Below are positions 25,604 to 36,282 of a DNA stretch of 64,000 bases, in pieces. The notes beneath the pieces were generated by a model. It ran no database searches. It saw only the letters and a program-made list of their open reading frames with translations, and had not been told where the DNA came from. Every line of letters begins with the position of its first letter. The first letter of the stretch is position 1. Origin of the DNA: Pterobdella sp. o SKG-2022 (Eukaryota; Annelida; Clitellata; Hirudinida; Piscicolidae); assembly GCA_964035795.1 (NCBI GenBank), contig OZ038321.1, positions 17,797,209-17,861,208 on the forward strand. Direction: 5' to 3'. The position numbers and the translations under genes are program-made.

Positions 25604-26302
25604 CTACAGAGGGATTGAAATGCATTGCTTTAGTCTTGCTTGCATTGAGAAAAAGACTATTTTTTTAGTTGCGGTTTCAATTTTTTGGAGAAGAGACCTG
25701 TCTTTGTTGATCATATCTTTCATCAAAGCGATATCGTTGGCAAATGCAAGTTCGGCGAGTTTCTTAGGAGGGACTTTACGACTTTCTCTTCTCTTAAGAT
25801 TCAATCCATTTGAAGAAAACATTGAGGTGCTGAGAGTATAATCCAAACAAATGATGAAAAGAAACGGAGCGAGTGAGTCTCCTTTTAAGACGCCAGAACC
25901 CATCTGGAAGATGTCATTATTGCTTTCAGGGATTACCACAAGAGCAGAGGTATTTTTATACATCACTCGTATTGCATTAACTATTTTAGAAGGAATTCCA
26001 TATGCAGCAAAGTTTTTGAGCATTTTAGACCAATCTATCGAGCCAAATGCTTTTTTGAAATCGATGAAAGTCATCACAGCTTCTTTCTTTTAGTTACGCA
26101 ATTCTTCTATGATTTTTCTAATTGCGAGTAGATGAGACGAGATGGATCTTCCAGGACGGAAGCCATTTTGGTTGGGGCAAAGCAGCTTGTCGATGACAGG
26201 GCGGATTCTAATTAATATAAACTGGTTGACGATTTCAGAAGCTATTTGGCTAAGACTCATACCCCGATAGTTGGTACAACGAGTGAACCAGATATACCCC
26301 AT
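25604..26302 (-). pseudogene. LINE reverse transcriptase core, broken
   Basis: Two overlapping open frames carry the RT fingers and palm. The first ends in IRKIIEELRN and the second begins MMTFIDFKKAFGS; a stop separates them. The second catalytic motif is FANDIAL, where one of the two metal-binding Asp residues is Asn, so the enzyme would be dead even if the frame were whole. Confidence 0.85.
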
Positions 26303-27037
26303 TCATTGGAACATACACCGTTAAAGCTTTCGATGCAAAACATTTTCAAGTATTTTTGAGTTTACTCGAGCTTCCAGACTTCTAGTGTAAGACCATCCAG
26401 ACCAGAAGCTTCATTTGGTTTCATCGCCTTGAGTGAATCTGCCTTTTGGTTAAATTCGGCAGTATTAATTTCTGGGTTGATGTCAAACAACTTGACGCAG
26501 TCAAACTGAGTTTGATCATCCTTTTTGTTAACAGAAAGTAGATTTTGGAAGCGGTCTTTTCAGATTTTGAAATGATTTTCTCCTTGGATAAAGGTGACAG
26601 ATTTTTTCTTCTCTGACCATTCCTTTATTAGATTCCAAGCGTTCTTTGGGTTTCCCCTGAAACCCTTTTGAAATTCTGAAAGGGTTTTACAAATCTAGCG
26701 TCTTTAAGGCGGTCATATGTCTGGCATTGGGTATTTTGGTAAAGTTAAAACCGTTGGATTGAAGCTTTTTTGGTGTTTGATAGGGGTAGATCCATATCAT
26801 GGGGCTCAATGGAAGAGGAAAGTCGTTTTGGATGACCCAGTAGTTTCTTCTTTCCGACTTCATTACATACGGACACAAAAGATGTCTCTTGGTCTATTGG
26901 TAAAGCGTCAAAATTTGAAGAAATCAAATCATCTATGATAGTAGTCAAATCATTGTCATGGCACAGCGTCTGCCAGTAGAGGAATTTCCTTGTTGATGAT
27001 TTCGGAGCACAAAGACTCAACCTGACCTTTGCTGTTA

Positions 27038-27424
27038 CTATGTTTTAATCACCACCAATATTAGCGGAAAAAGTATGAGCTTGGCAGTCATTAAAACTGT
27101 TTCTCTCGCGTTTTCTGAAAAGAAGATAGTCAATTTGAACAAGGTGTCTAGCGGGATGTCTCCATGTTCATAATTTCCAGCTAGGTTTTTGAAAAAGCGT
27201 GTTACCGATCCAAAGATTTTGTTGTTGGAAGAAAGTTTGAAGAAATTCGCCATTTCGGTTCGTGACGCTATGATATGAAAATTTTCAGATATTCGAACAT
27301 TGAAGTCGCCATCGACAATCAAGTTGTTGTGGGAAGGTATGGTAGAAATCAGGTTGACTAGCTGTTCGTAAAACTTTTCTACTTCTTTTAGTGGGAAGAG
27401 GTAATATAGAGAATAACAAGACAC
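27038..27424 (-). pseudogene. LINE AP-endonuclease fragment
   Basis: One hundred and twenty-eight residues contain FYEQLVNLISTIPSHNNLIV then DGDFNVRI, the (G)D(F/L)N motif of apurinic endonuclease domains that nick the LINE target site. The N-terminal ETxW part is not recognisable upstream, so the domain is truncated or decayed. Confidence 0.75.
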
Positions 27425-28219
27425 AAAAACGGTTTTGGGGTTGCGATAAGAATTCGATTGTCAATTTATTTGATGGTAGTTAACAGCAATATCTGTTTTC
27501 ACACCGTAATTCCAACACCTCTTACAGTGGCATTGTTGGTGATATTGTATGCCGATGCCGTGAACAAGATACTGTGGCCAATATCATAGTTTATGATATC
27601 CGGATCACTGTTCTTGTGAAGAAGGCAATGTTCTTGGATGCAGACTGCTTGAAGGTTGTGTTGGTTGATGTGGAGGTTGAGTTCACATCGGTGTGTTGAT
27701 GACCACCATCTAAAGCAGAAACCATTCTTGTTTCCCGAATGGATCAGTCTTCACCATTGCCCTATGTTACCTGAGTCGTGGACTTTCACCGCTGGAGTCA
27801 AACCTGTCCGCTTTGGGAGTCTCTACCAGGATCATAAGTTCTCGACGGCATAGCTTTGAAACTAACCCGTTGACATCCCCCACCCCGAGAAGGCCAGGGT
27901 TGGATAACCTATGGATAATAAGACTTTTGAAGATAAAAATTGATTTTAGTTTACAATGTTTCAAACATTCTTGAAGTTTCAACCCCAAGCTATTCTTCAT
28001 CACAGCTGCAAATATGAGTAAACAAATTATAACTTGATTAATTCTAAGCCTAGCAGACATGTAGGGCATATAATCTGCTCTTTTATGTTGCTGATCAAAA
28101 TGTGGTGTAATCGTATGCATACATCACGATGGGCCATGCTATTTGTTTTTATTAGTAAAAAATTATGTGGATGATTTTTAATCTTTTTTGCTCACATGAG
28201 CAATTTTTACCATCGTTTC

Positions 28220-28580
28220 TGTATAAGGGCTTCCACCAACTAAAGCAGTTCGTATTGGATGATCTTATCACTCCTTCTGTTTCGGTTAAAAATCTTGGTG
28301 TCTTTTTTGACAAGATCTAAGCATGAAGACTCGTATCAAAAATTTTGCAAATGTGATATGTATCATTTATGAGAAAAATGGATAAAAAAGCTAGTTGAAT
28401 CAAGAGTCACTCAAAAATCTTGTATAAGCCTTGATATCGAGTCGATAATGAAAACATGGTGCTAATGACTACCCAATTGAGAAATCTAGAAAACCCAGTC
28501 TATAATAAAAACGACAAGAAGATCAATAGCAAAATTGAAAATTTGATCATATACCTCTTGTAATTAAAATGACAGAATAC
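28220..28580 (+). mobile_element. CR1/L2-like LINE scrap, plus strand
   Basis: Translation gives SVSVKNLGVFFDK, a hallmark after the RT domain of CR1/L2 elements, then with stops LKNLV.ALISSR. It is opposite in strand to the adjacent LINE and therefore a separate insertion. Confidence 0.6.
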
Positions 28581-29407
28581 TGATAATTATAAGTGTGTCA
28601 AAATGGGAAGTCTTCCTCAGCTGGTCATGAATACCAAATTTGTTTAAATTGCCTGAAAGAAAACTGGGCTCATCAAGCCTAATGGACATCGCAAAAGTGA
28701 GAAACAGAAAATATGAAGTTGTTGTCCCAATCCTTTGAAACAATCTTCCAAATAATTTTTACAACAACTTTTCGCAAGCGCTCAAAGCTCCAGTTCACAA
28801 AGAATTCACTCAATGTTAAAGCATGACGATAAAATTTTTGAAAAATTGTTATTTCAAAATACAACTGCAATTGCAAACAAAAAAGTCCTGGCTCATGGTT
28901 TAATGATGTGGCGTTTGTCAGAATATAGTTATGTAGAAAAGAATTATTTTTTTTTAAGCAGATAATTTGAAGAATTTATTATTATATATTATACCCTAAT
29001 CTCATGCCTCGAAATAACATGTATATTTTGTTTGATTTTACACTATTTAAATAACTTAAATTTATCTAACAACCTATGCTCACGTTTTTCACAAAATTTA
29101 CTCTCAGTTGTTGAAATACCAAAATTATTTTTATTGAAAAAATTAAAACAAGAAAACAATAGCTTATGGAGTAGACACAAACTAGTACTTGTGAGTCTTT
29201 TGGAAAAGTACTTGAAAACGCAAAAAACTACTAGATAATGTAAGTTATGCTTTGAAGATCTTTAGTTTGATATCTATTCCATTTATTATTGTATAAATAA
29301 AGTTCATAATAGATTTATGTATACTATACGTTAATTGAGCTCTACTTCACGGTATTTCAAGCTTGGAATACGTTTTTAACATAAGAAGACTATTTTATTA
29401 AATTTCA
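28581..29407. other. Intergenic DNA, nothing recognised
   Basis: AT-rich with short open frames only. No gene, RNA or repeat could be supported. Confidence 0.5.
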
Positions 29408-29530
29408 CGAAGCTTTCCATAAGTCGAACTCACTTACATTTTTTCGCATTTTTCTCATTTTTTTTTTAATTTTCGCATACATCACTTAGTGATGTATGCG
29501 AAAATTCGACTTACGAAAAGTTTCGTTGAG
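29408..29530. repeat. Foldback (inverted) repeat, MITE-like
   Basis: A perfect 19-base inverted repeat (29,468-29,486 and 29,488-29,506, arms AATTTTCGCATACATCACT) has a single central base. Outside it, CGAAGCTTTCCATAAGTCGA near 29,408 pairs imperfectly with the flank ending near 29,526. The left arm carries an extra T-rich interruption. It lies about 450 bases upstream of the hexokinase start. Confidence 0.8.
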
Positions 29531-29979
29531 TTAATCAACTTTTAAATTATTTTTCATTTTTGAATATGAGTTTTACTTGTTATGAGTATGAAATTAAGCT
29601 ATTTAGCTATTTTTGTTGCGTATTAGATTATTGTTCCTCTTTGAATAACTATATTGTATAATTATTTATTCTTTAGAAACGTTGAAATCCATGTTCTTTG
29701 ATGAAACAAATAAAATAGCTGTTTAAATAATGTTTCATTAAATTCAGTTAGGCAATACGTATGTAACTATGAAACTTAATAACCTAATTATTCTATGTAA
29801 ACACAGACTGGGCAAGGTTCGTTCGAGAGGTGAAGCATTGTAGTTACAAGGTTGAAATACTTTTGCATGTTTTTAAAGCTGCAATCTTTTTAACACATAC
29901 TATTCTCTATTCAGTATTGACAATAAGTTCACTTTTGAGTATTATAAAATATAAGTGATAAAAATAATTTATTCTGAAA

Positions 29980-30136
29980 ATGGCTGATATTTTGTTGAAA
30001 AAACTAGATATCACAAGAAATGAATCTAACGAATTAGTTAGTAAATTTCTTAAAGACATGGATTTAAGCTTGCAAAATGAACCCTGTTGTCTCAACATGC
30101 TCAACTCATTTGTGGCCCATCTTCCTACAGGAAAAG
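29980..30136 (+). CDS. Hexokinase exon 1
   Basis: ATG opens the N-terminal helix ADILLKKLDI. The exon then encodes NMLNSFVAHLPTGK, the counterpart of MLPTFVRSLPTGKE in mammals. It ends G|GTGGTG in phase 1. The frame closes quickly without splicing. Confidence 0.9.
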
Positions 30137-33100
30137 GTGGTGAATTGAATTGAAATGGTAATTATTTCCCAAATTATGTTAGAATTTATTTTTTGTTTTA
30201 TTGTTTATTGCTTAAATAAAATTTTTTCCTTGAATAAGAAGTTTTGAGGCAAAAAGAAATGTTGGTCTATAAACACATTTTTTGGTTTGAACTTCAGAGT
30301 GAAAATAATCATAAATTACACTCATATGTAAAAAATTATAATTTTTTATAAGTTTAATCTTTATATAAGGCATAAGTGACTTCAGTTCTTTTTTCGTTAC
30401 TCAAATTCATTGCATAATAGCAAAAATGGTTATTATACTTATAGTTCAAATTAAATTTTTATCTTTTTTTTCAAGTTTTGTCTACTTATAAGCCTATCAT
30501 TAGAGAGCCTAGCCTATAAATCTCAGAAATCATTATAAAATAAATCCAGCTTTAAAAAATCATCAGTTTCATAGTATTTCTATTCAAATCTAACATTATT
30601 CAACATAAAAAATCATACATAACTGGATTAAAAACTAATACTTGATTGCAGAAAAAGGCATGTTCATGGCCATAGACATAGGAGGGACTAACTTGAGAGT
30701 TCAAGCTTTTCAATGTGATGGTGATTGTAAATTACTTGCTTCACAAAAGTATGTTATCTCCGATGAAATCAAGAATTCTGATAAGGATACTGTTAGTCTG
30801 TTTTCAATAACGTTTTTATATGTTTTTGATGAATTTTTTTAATTGGTTGCTTATTACCCATTATTTTTTTACATAAGTTATAACTCAATTAGAAGATTCT
30901 ACATAAAATATTTGCTACATCATTCCAGCTGTTTGACTACCTGGCTGAATGTACTCAACAATTTCTTCAATCTCACAACATCACTACTGACAATGGTAAC
31001 TATATTGATCTAATTACTCAAAGTATTCAATTTCAAACTTATTTTAAATTAGTGTCAGGTTCAATATAACATTCCAATGCTTTAATTACTTAAAAATGAC
31101 TTTTTCATACGTTTCTACACAATAACTTCACCCTAAATTAATGAAAAAATCGTCCGATTATAAAAACCTTTTAAAGAAATATTTTTAATCATTGAAATAT
31201 AGACATTAAACGTTTATGATGATGAATAATGCAGTTATTCAATAAAAATTAATTATATATAAATTCTAATCTAATAAAAATGGAAACATAAGTACGATAA
31301 TTGATGATGATTAGATTGAAACTTATTAGATCAGGAGGTGATACCATTGGGATTCACGTTTTCATACCCTGTCAAGCATTTGGGCTTGAAGAGTGGCCTT
31401 CTATTATGGTGACATATGAATAATCGTAATATAATATGATTATAATTTTTAAAAACATACATCGTTCACTGGGAGTTCAGAAAAAAATAGTTTTTTTTTA
31501 TGAATTTTACTTTTTAAAATTTTGGAAGAAATTATAAAATAAAATTATAACTTATAAATTAAACGTGAAAATTTGAAAAAATAAGTTTTCTCCATTTTTT
31601 AAATACATTGTACTAGGGAGATTTCTAAGGGAACTAAGGTTTATATCAAAATACTTGTTTACTTCAGAAATCATTTTAATAAGTTTTGAATATAGATAGA
31701 TATCAAGCTTATGCATATCAAAACTGAATTAAAAATAGATCTCAAGTTTTTTCGTGTATTTTTTGGAGTCATATTTAAACTATGATTAGCAATATACATC
31801 CTTAATGAAGTTGGACTAAGGAAATGAATGTGGATGGAGTTGTGGGGGGAGATGTCGCTAAAATGATGGAAGACGCTTTAAAGAAAAAAGTTGGTTAGAT
31901 ATGACAAATTTTATAACAATGGTATTGCGTATGACATTAATCATTTGATCACAAGATTAAGGCTTTTTTTTTTAAATTGATGTTTTTTTTGCGAAATATT
32001 TTATTAGTATTCAAAAATCATCATTTGAAAATTTCACACTTGCCAGCATTATTTCATAATGAAAAATCGCATCCTACTTATAAGACGCCCGCGAAAAATG
32101 ACAGTTTCGTCGGCATACAAAAATTGAAAAATAGTTATTAATTTTAATTTTTGTTAGAGTAATAAGCATTTGATGCTTTTTAATTTTAAAAACTAAAAAA
32201 ATCTGGAAAAAACTATTCTAGCTGTATTTAAATAATTTCGACTCGACTTGATTCTATTGAATATGTAAAAAAGGACCTAAATTTGCAACACTAAAAATTA
32301 TAAAACTTCAATGATGAAAAAAAAAATTTCAAACCATTTTCAACTTGAAATTCATTTGAAATGAAACTCTCTAAAGCATTTGGCATGGAGGGGAGTTTGA
32401 CAGAGTAAAAATACGTAAAGTTTCTTGCCGCCTTCAACACATGGTTAACTTGCTTTCACAAAATGATTTCTTTTGCCAAATCGACTAGCTTCACTTTGTA
32501 TCGAAAATCCTATTCTTTCGTCCCGAACGCTTTTAATTTGAAAGGTTACTCAAAACAATCTTTCTACGTAAATTCATAGTGACATTTTTACCATTGGATG
32601 TTTTTTATAAATGGGCCATGCATTCACGATTGTAATATCAATGAACTAAGTGACTACTGGAAACCACCATTCTTATTTCGCATGCGTGTTCTTTTAAGGG
32701 AAACTTTTTCATCAAGTAGGTCTACATCACCTATGCTCTGGTTGTTTTCTGCTGTGTATTTAGGCATTTGGACATTTATAAATTTCTATTTTGAGGAAAT
32801 AAATCTTTTTATAGTGAAAGGTAGGAAGACAAAAATGAAATTCGTAGCAACTGGTACTGGTTTATTCTCGTTCCATTTTGTTATACGTATCATTATATTT
32901 TCGTATTAAGATAAAATTATGAAAAAAACATGAATAAAACTATAATATTAAACAATTTTTGTTTTATAACAGGTTTAAATATTCTTATTTTAATATATTG
33001 CGAAAATAAATTTATTCAAAAGCTACCATACTCGGCTAGCGTCTCATAACTGGGACGCTGAAGAAAATGGCTAATAATATTCAGTTTTTTTAAAAACAAA

Positions 33101-36097
33101 CTAACCAAAATCTTAATTCAATATTTTAGACCCTTACCAAAATATTTTGCTACAATATTTTGACGAGTACAATCGGTTAAAAATTGCGTCTACAATTTAA
33201 TCTACGATTAATATTTAAGTAAAAAACTTCACGAATATGCTAAAAATAAAGAATTCAATTTTTGTCGAAAAATAAGATCTATTTCAACAAGTTAAAACTA
33301 TATAATAACGTCTTTTGAAAATCATTAATGAAATGTATTCATTTATTTACGCTTCCCAAAAATAAGCAGTTTCTAGCTAATGGTTTAAACTGCATCAAAA
33401 ATGAAAGATACATGAAACTTGAATAACAAAAGATTCCATAGAAGTTATTGACCAAATGATATTCTGGTACCCTTTTTACTTTATTCCTGATTCCTCTTGG
33501 TTCACAATGCGAGACAATTTTCCCAAATGCTGGAGCAGTGTTTTTTGTTTTTTAAATTTAAAATTAAACGTTAAACCGGGATGTTACTTTCAAGTTAGTT
33601 TCGAACCACATTTGCTCATAACGAGGGTTTTTTTTTTGCTAAAAGCTTACTGTCTTTTACCTCAGTTACTGAAGCACATATAATCTAATGAGAATGAAGG
33701 GTCATTTATGTTCAAGTTTTGAAATATTTTTGTAAGCAGTTTATAGATTTAGATGTGTTTTTCAAATAAATTATATTGTATGAATACTTTCAAATCAAAG
33801 TTTCAGTAACAAGATCAAAGTTTTGGCCTACAAATAAGATGATAACATACGACACAAAGCTTTTCAAATGTTCTTACGAAACTTTTCGATTTATTAAAAA
33901 TCATGGGGTAGTAAAGAGAGCACATCAAAATATATAGGAGGATTGCGTTGTATTTATCATATGATTCGTAGACTAAGACTGATCATGTTACTTAAATCTC
34001 AGCATTGAATACATTCTGAACTAAAATTAGTTTTCATCATATCTTGTTATTTAAAATTTTTCTAAATTTACCATCAGAATCTCAACATAAGACTGGATGC
34101 AATGGTAAATGATACTATAGGGACTTTAGTCTCGCTGGCTTTCAAAGATCAGAATACGTCTATAGGAATCATTAATGGTATGATAAAGCTTTTTTTATTG
34201 ATTCATAGAAATAAGTTTTGAATCTATATGGCTTCATATATTCTTTCAAATAACTTTGTTCGTAAATATTTGATTTCATATATTTTAAACAAATATCTCG
34301 TATTTTTTCATAATTTATACACTATAATTTTGAGAACTTAAATAAACACTGAAGTAAAATCATTACTAAACATTTTACATAATTTTAGCAAAAATTTCTG
34401 TTGAACTTTTGGTTATTTTTGAGAAATTATTTTTTAAGCTTCACACTCATTTTGAGCATTAGATAATAAGCGCGCTGGACTGATGGTTAATTGGTCTCAC
34501 AGAACTTCTATGTTCTATGGTTCGATCCGTTGGAAACAAATTTATTTGGGTCGCATAAAATGAGGTCATTTAAAATATATTTTTGCTTTAAAATTAAAAC
34601 TAAACTAAAGAAAACTTGTTTTAAGAATTATAATAAAAATGATGATGTGATAATGCATTTTATTAGTATTCTAATAGCCATACATATTCACAGGAACAGG
34701 ATCTAATTTTTGTTACATGGACTACAAAAGAAAGGTTTTACACTTATAGAATCTTCTTTGTTTTAATTAGTGATGATGATGAAAAATGTCTTAAAAATTA
34801 TGACATTTATGTGTCTATAATGTTTTTATGAATAAAAAATCATAAAAGTAGATTTAGTGTAACTCTTGAAGTAGATTTATCTATAATTTTTAGCAAATTT
34901 TTTTCCATATGTGTATAAATATATAAATAAATAAATATATATAAATATGAATATATAACTAAGTATTAATCTTGTGCAAAGATCTTGTACAATGTGGAGT
35001 TTGGGGCATATGGCGGTGGTGCAGGTAAGTGCTTGGACCCCTTTCTGACTGAAGTTGATTTCCTCATTGATAAGGAAAGTCTTAATCCTGGAAAGCAAAT
35101 GTAAGCTCCGTTTTAAGTCTTACAAATTCAGCTTTGTTATTTAAAATATGTTTTTAAAATTTCAAATGTCTCAAAAACTATTTTTTTCACAGAATTGAAA
35201 AAACGATCTCAGGAAAGTATTTGGGAGAAGTTTTTAGACAGGTTTTAGTGAAATTAGTGTTGTACGAGAGGCTATTAAAAGGATGGTCTGGCAAGAAGGA
35301 GAGTGGAGATACGGTCGATAAGAGTCTCTACTCTCAACATACCATCAGCACAGATATGATGGCTGAGATTGAAAGGTTCCCTTTAATGAAACTTTGAAAA
35401 ATTTGAAAATTTCAATTAACATTTTGACACTGGAAATTATTTGACTATAGTGAGATTGGTAAAAGTACAGAAAAGACAAGGAAGGTGATGGCAGTACTGG
35501 GGATTGAAGGTGTCAGCGATGATGACTTGAAAACCATACAATTGGCTTGTAGATTGGTGAGTTCAAGAGCAGCCAAGTTCTTTGCTGCTGGCTTATCTGC
35601 CGCCATCATTAAAATAGACAGACCCAAGGTATGTAAGTTTGAGTACTCAGGTTGTGATTCATATAAAAAAATTTATATTCATTTAAATTTCAAACTTTCG
35701 AAGGTTACTATAGCTTATGATGGCAGTGTAGTGAAAAGTTATCCTGGCTTCAAAGAACTTCTCTTGAAAGAAATCAATGAAAATCTGCCAACGAAAGTTG
35801 AGGCATGTGTTCTTTTATATATTCATTTTTTTTGTCGAAATGCATTAACATTTTTTAATGAATAAATCATTCATTATTTGCTGTTTAGTGGGGTTACCAT
35901 TAGACCTAACGCATGTTCGAATTTAGGGTTGTTTAGCTGCTTTCTTTCCACTGTTTCTTGCCTTAAATACAGATAGTGTTTTTTTTTCAGACGTTCAATA
36001 TAGTAATAATCAACAGGTGTGTTTGAAGGAAAGTGAGGATGGTAGTGGTAGGGGGGCTGCCCTGGTTGCTGCGTCAAATCCTTGCTCATGTGTATAA
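29980..36097 (+). CDS. Hexokinase, complete, 12 exons
   Basis: This is a single-domain ATP:hexose 6-phosphotransferase that phosphorylates glucose in the cytosol, the first step of glycolysis. The exons are 29980-30136, 30652-30791, 30929-30995, 31330-31408, 31811-31889, 34078-34177, 34694-34734, 34982-35100, 35193-35375, 35451-35628, 35704-35802 and 36017-36097. They total 1,323 nt with a TAA stop (440 residues), all in phase. Phosphate and ATP loops are DIGGTN, GTGSN, YDGS and EDGSGRGAA. Glucose contacts are present: Ser in LGFTFSYP, Thr-Lys in WTK, Asn-Asp in MVNDTIGT, Asn in GTGSN, Glu in VEFGAYG and Glu in IIEKTISG. The protein is divergent and slightly shorter than usual, with a shortened loop after GTGSN. 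Glucokinase activity cannot be separated from hexokinase by sequence alone. A polyadenylation signal follows the stop. Confidence 0.95.
30652..30791 (+). CDS. Hexokinase exon 2: phosphate-1 loop
   Basis: The exon encodes KGMFMAIDIGGTNLRVQAF, the hexokinase DxGGTN ATP-phosphate loop. The acceptor is TTGCAG and the donor GTTAGT, phase 0. Confidence 0.94.
30929..30995 (+). CDS. Hexokinase exon 3
   Basis: The exon encodes LFDYLAECTQQFLQSHN, the helix before the sugar site. It runs from a CATTCCAG acceptor to a G|GTAACT donor in phase 1. Confidence 0.9.
31330..31408 (+). CDS. Hexokinase exon 4: sugar-binding LGFTFSYP
   Basis: The exon encodes EVIPLGFTFSYPVKHLGL. Ser of FSYP is a conserved glucose contact. 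Acceptor TTATTAG was selected over the adjacent ATCAG because only it keeps phase with the previous exon. Confidence 0.93.
31811..31889 (+). CDS. Hexokinase exon 5: WTK motif
   Basis: TG|T TGG ACT AAG across the junction gives CWTK, carrying the Thr-Lys glucose contacts, followed by GGDVAKMMEDALKKK. The donor after AAA is GTTGGT, a weak match fixed by phase. Confidence 0.9.
34078..34177 (+). CDS. Hexokinase exon 6: catalytic ND motif
   Basis: The exon encodes LDAMVNDTIGTLVSLAF. Asp of NDT is the catalytic base. The 2.2-kb intron before it (31,890-34,077) is the largest in the gene and holds no recognised feature. Confidence 0.95.
34470..34545 (+). repeat. tRNA-like sequence in hexokinase intron 6
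   Basis: TGGTTAATTGG resembles an A box and GGTTCGATCC a B box at tRNA spacing, with an AGAAC/GTTCT anticodon-like stem between. The acceptor stem is not convincing and there is no tail like the SINE copies elsewhere. It is probably a tRNA pseudogene or the head of another SINE. Confidence 0.45.
34694..34734 (+). CDS. Hexokinase exon 7: 41-base microexon with GTGSN
   Basis: The exon encodes GTGSNFCYMDYKRK between TTCACAG and GTTTTA. It supplies the ATP-site loop (GTGTN in most hexokinases) and one sugar-contact Asn. Skipping it would remove these and shift the frame. Confidence 0.92.
34982..35100 (+). CDS. Hexokinase exon 8
   Basis: The exon encodes VEFGAYGGGAGKCL (Glu is a sugar contact) and DKESLNPGKQ. 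It is preceded by about 60 bases of TA-rich simple repeat, and its acceptor TGTGCAAAG has a poor pyrimidine tract. The donor is GTAAGC. Confidence 0.93.
35193..35375 (+). CDS. Hexokinase exon 9
   Basis: The exon encodes IEKTISGKYLGEVFRQVLVK (FEKM.SG.YLGE in relatives; Glu is a sugar contact) and ends ISTDMMAEIE. The acceptor is a run of T followed by CACAG. Confidence 0.94.
35451..35628 (+). CDS. Hexokinase exon 10
   Basis: The exon encodes VSDDDLKTIQLACRLVSSRA and then AAKFFAAGLSAAIIKI, the conserved helices of the large domain. It ends AAG|GTATGT in phase 0. Confidence 0.95.
35704..35802 (+). CDS. Hexokinase exon 11
   Basis: The exon encodes VTIAYDGSVVKSYPGFKELL, where YDGS is the adenosine-site motif. 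It ends GAG|GCATGT, a GC-type donor. The preceding intron is only 75 bases and has no in-frame stop. Confidence 0.93.
36017..36097 (+). CDS. Hexokinase exon 12 and stop
   Basis: The exon encodes VCLKESEDGSGRGAALVAAS, the last ATP-site motif (SGSGKGAA in relatives), followed by six residues and TAA. The acceptor is CAACAG in phase 0. Confidence 0.92.
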   Translation: MCLKESEDGSGRGAALVAASNPCSCV

Positions 36098-36276
36098 GAG
36101 AGTGCAATCTAGTTTGCTGCGATTAAAATTGTTAGCGAATTCAAATATCATTGAGAGTTTTTTAATAATATTTTTAATCAAGTTCTCGATAATTTTGTTC
36201 AGTTTGAAAGCGATCTTGAATTAATAATATGGAATTTTTATAAATTTTTCACTTGAAAATATACTCAATATTTATT

Positions 36277-36282
36277 AATAAA
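36277..36282 (+). terminator. Candidate polyadenylation signal of hexokinase
   Basis: AATAAA lies about 180 bases after the stop. A variant ATTAAA lies nearer, at about 36,122. Transcript data would be needed to choose between them. Confidence 0.4.

Larger units (their letters stand above)
24975..28120 (-). mobile_element. Non-LTR retrotransposon (LINE), inactive, minus strand
   Basis: A degenerate element that moved by target-primed reverse transcription. Reading from high to low coordinates, there is an AP-endonuclease piece (27,424-27,038; VDGDFNVRI), then reverse transcriptase (26,302-25,604; NQNGFRPGRS, FIDFKKAFGSIDW, GVLKGDSLAPFLF, RRESRKVPPK). After these comes the C-terminal part (25,625-25,040; YLRGYTNFSQDINARIEKS, LALAGHVARH, RRGRPRKTY). 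This arrangement is typical of a LINE group common in aquatic invertebrates, probably RTE-related; the exact clade was not determined. At least three frame breaks are needed, and the catalytic F/Y-A-D-D box reads FAND. It lies in the gap between the sodium channel and hexokinase genes. Confidence 0.88.

Noticed and set aside
25518..26093. Plus-strand open frames of 107 and 80 codons
   Set aside because: They are antisense shadows of the minus-strand LINE reverse transcriptase.
32598..32909. 103-codon plus-strand open frame in the hexokinase intron
   Set aside because: Hydrophobic text without recognisable domains. The hexokinase exons join correctly around it, so it is probably chance in a long intron.
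34905..34965. TA-rich run considered as a microsatellite or promoter
   Set aside because: It is an irregular A/T simple sequence of the kind common throughout this genome, noted only because it precedes a hexokinase exon.
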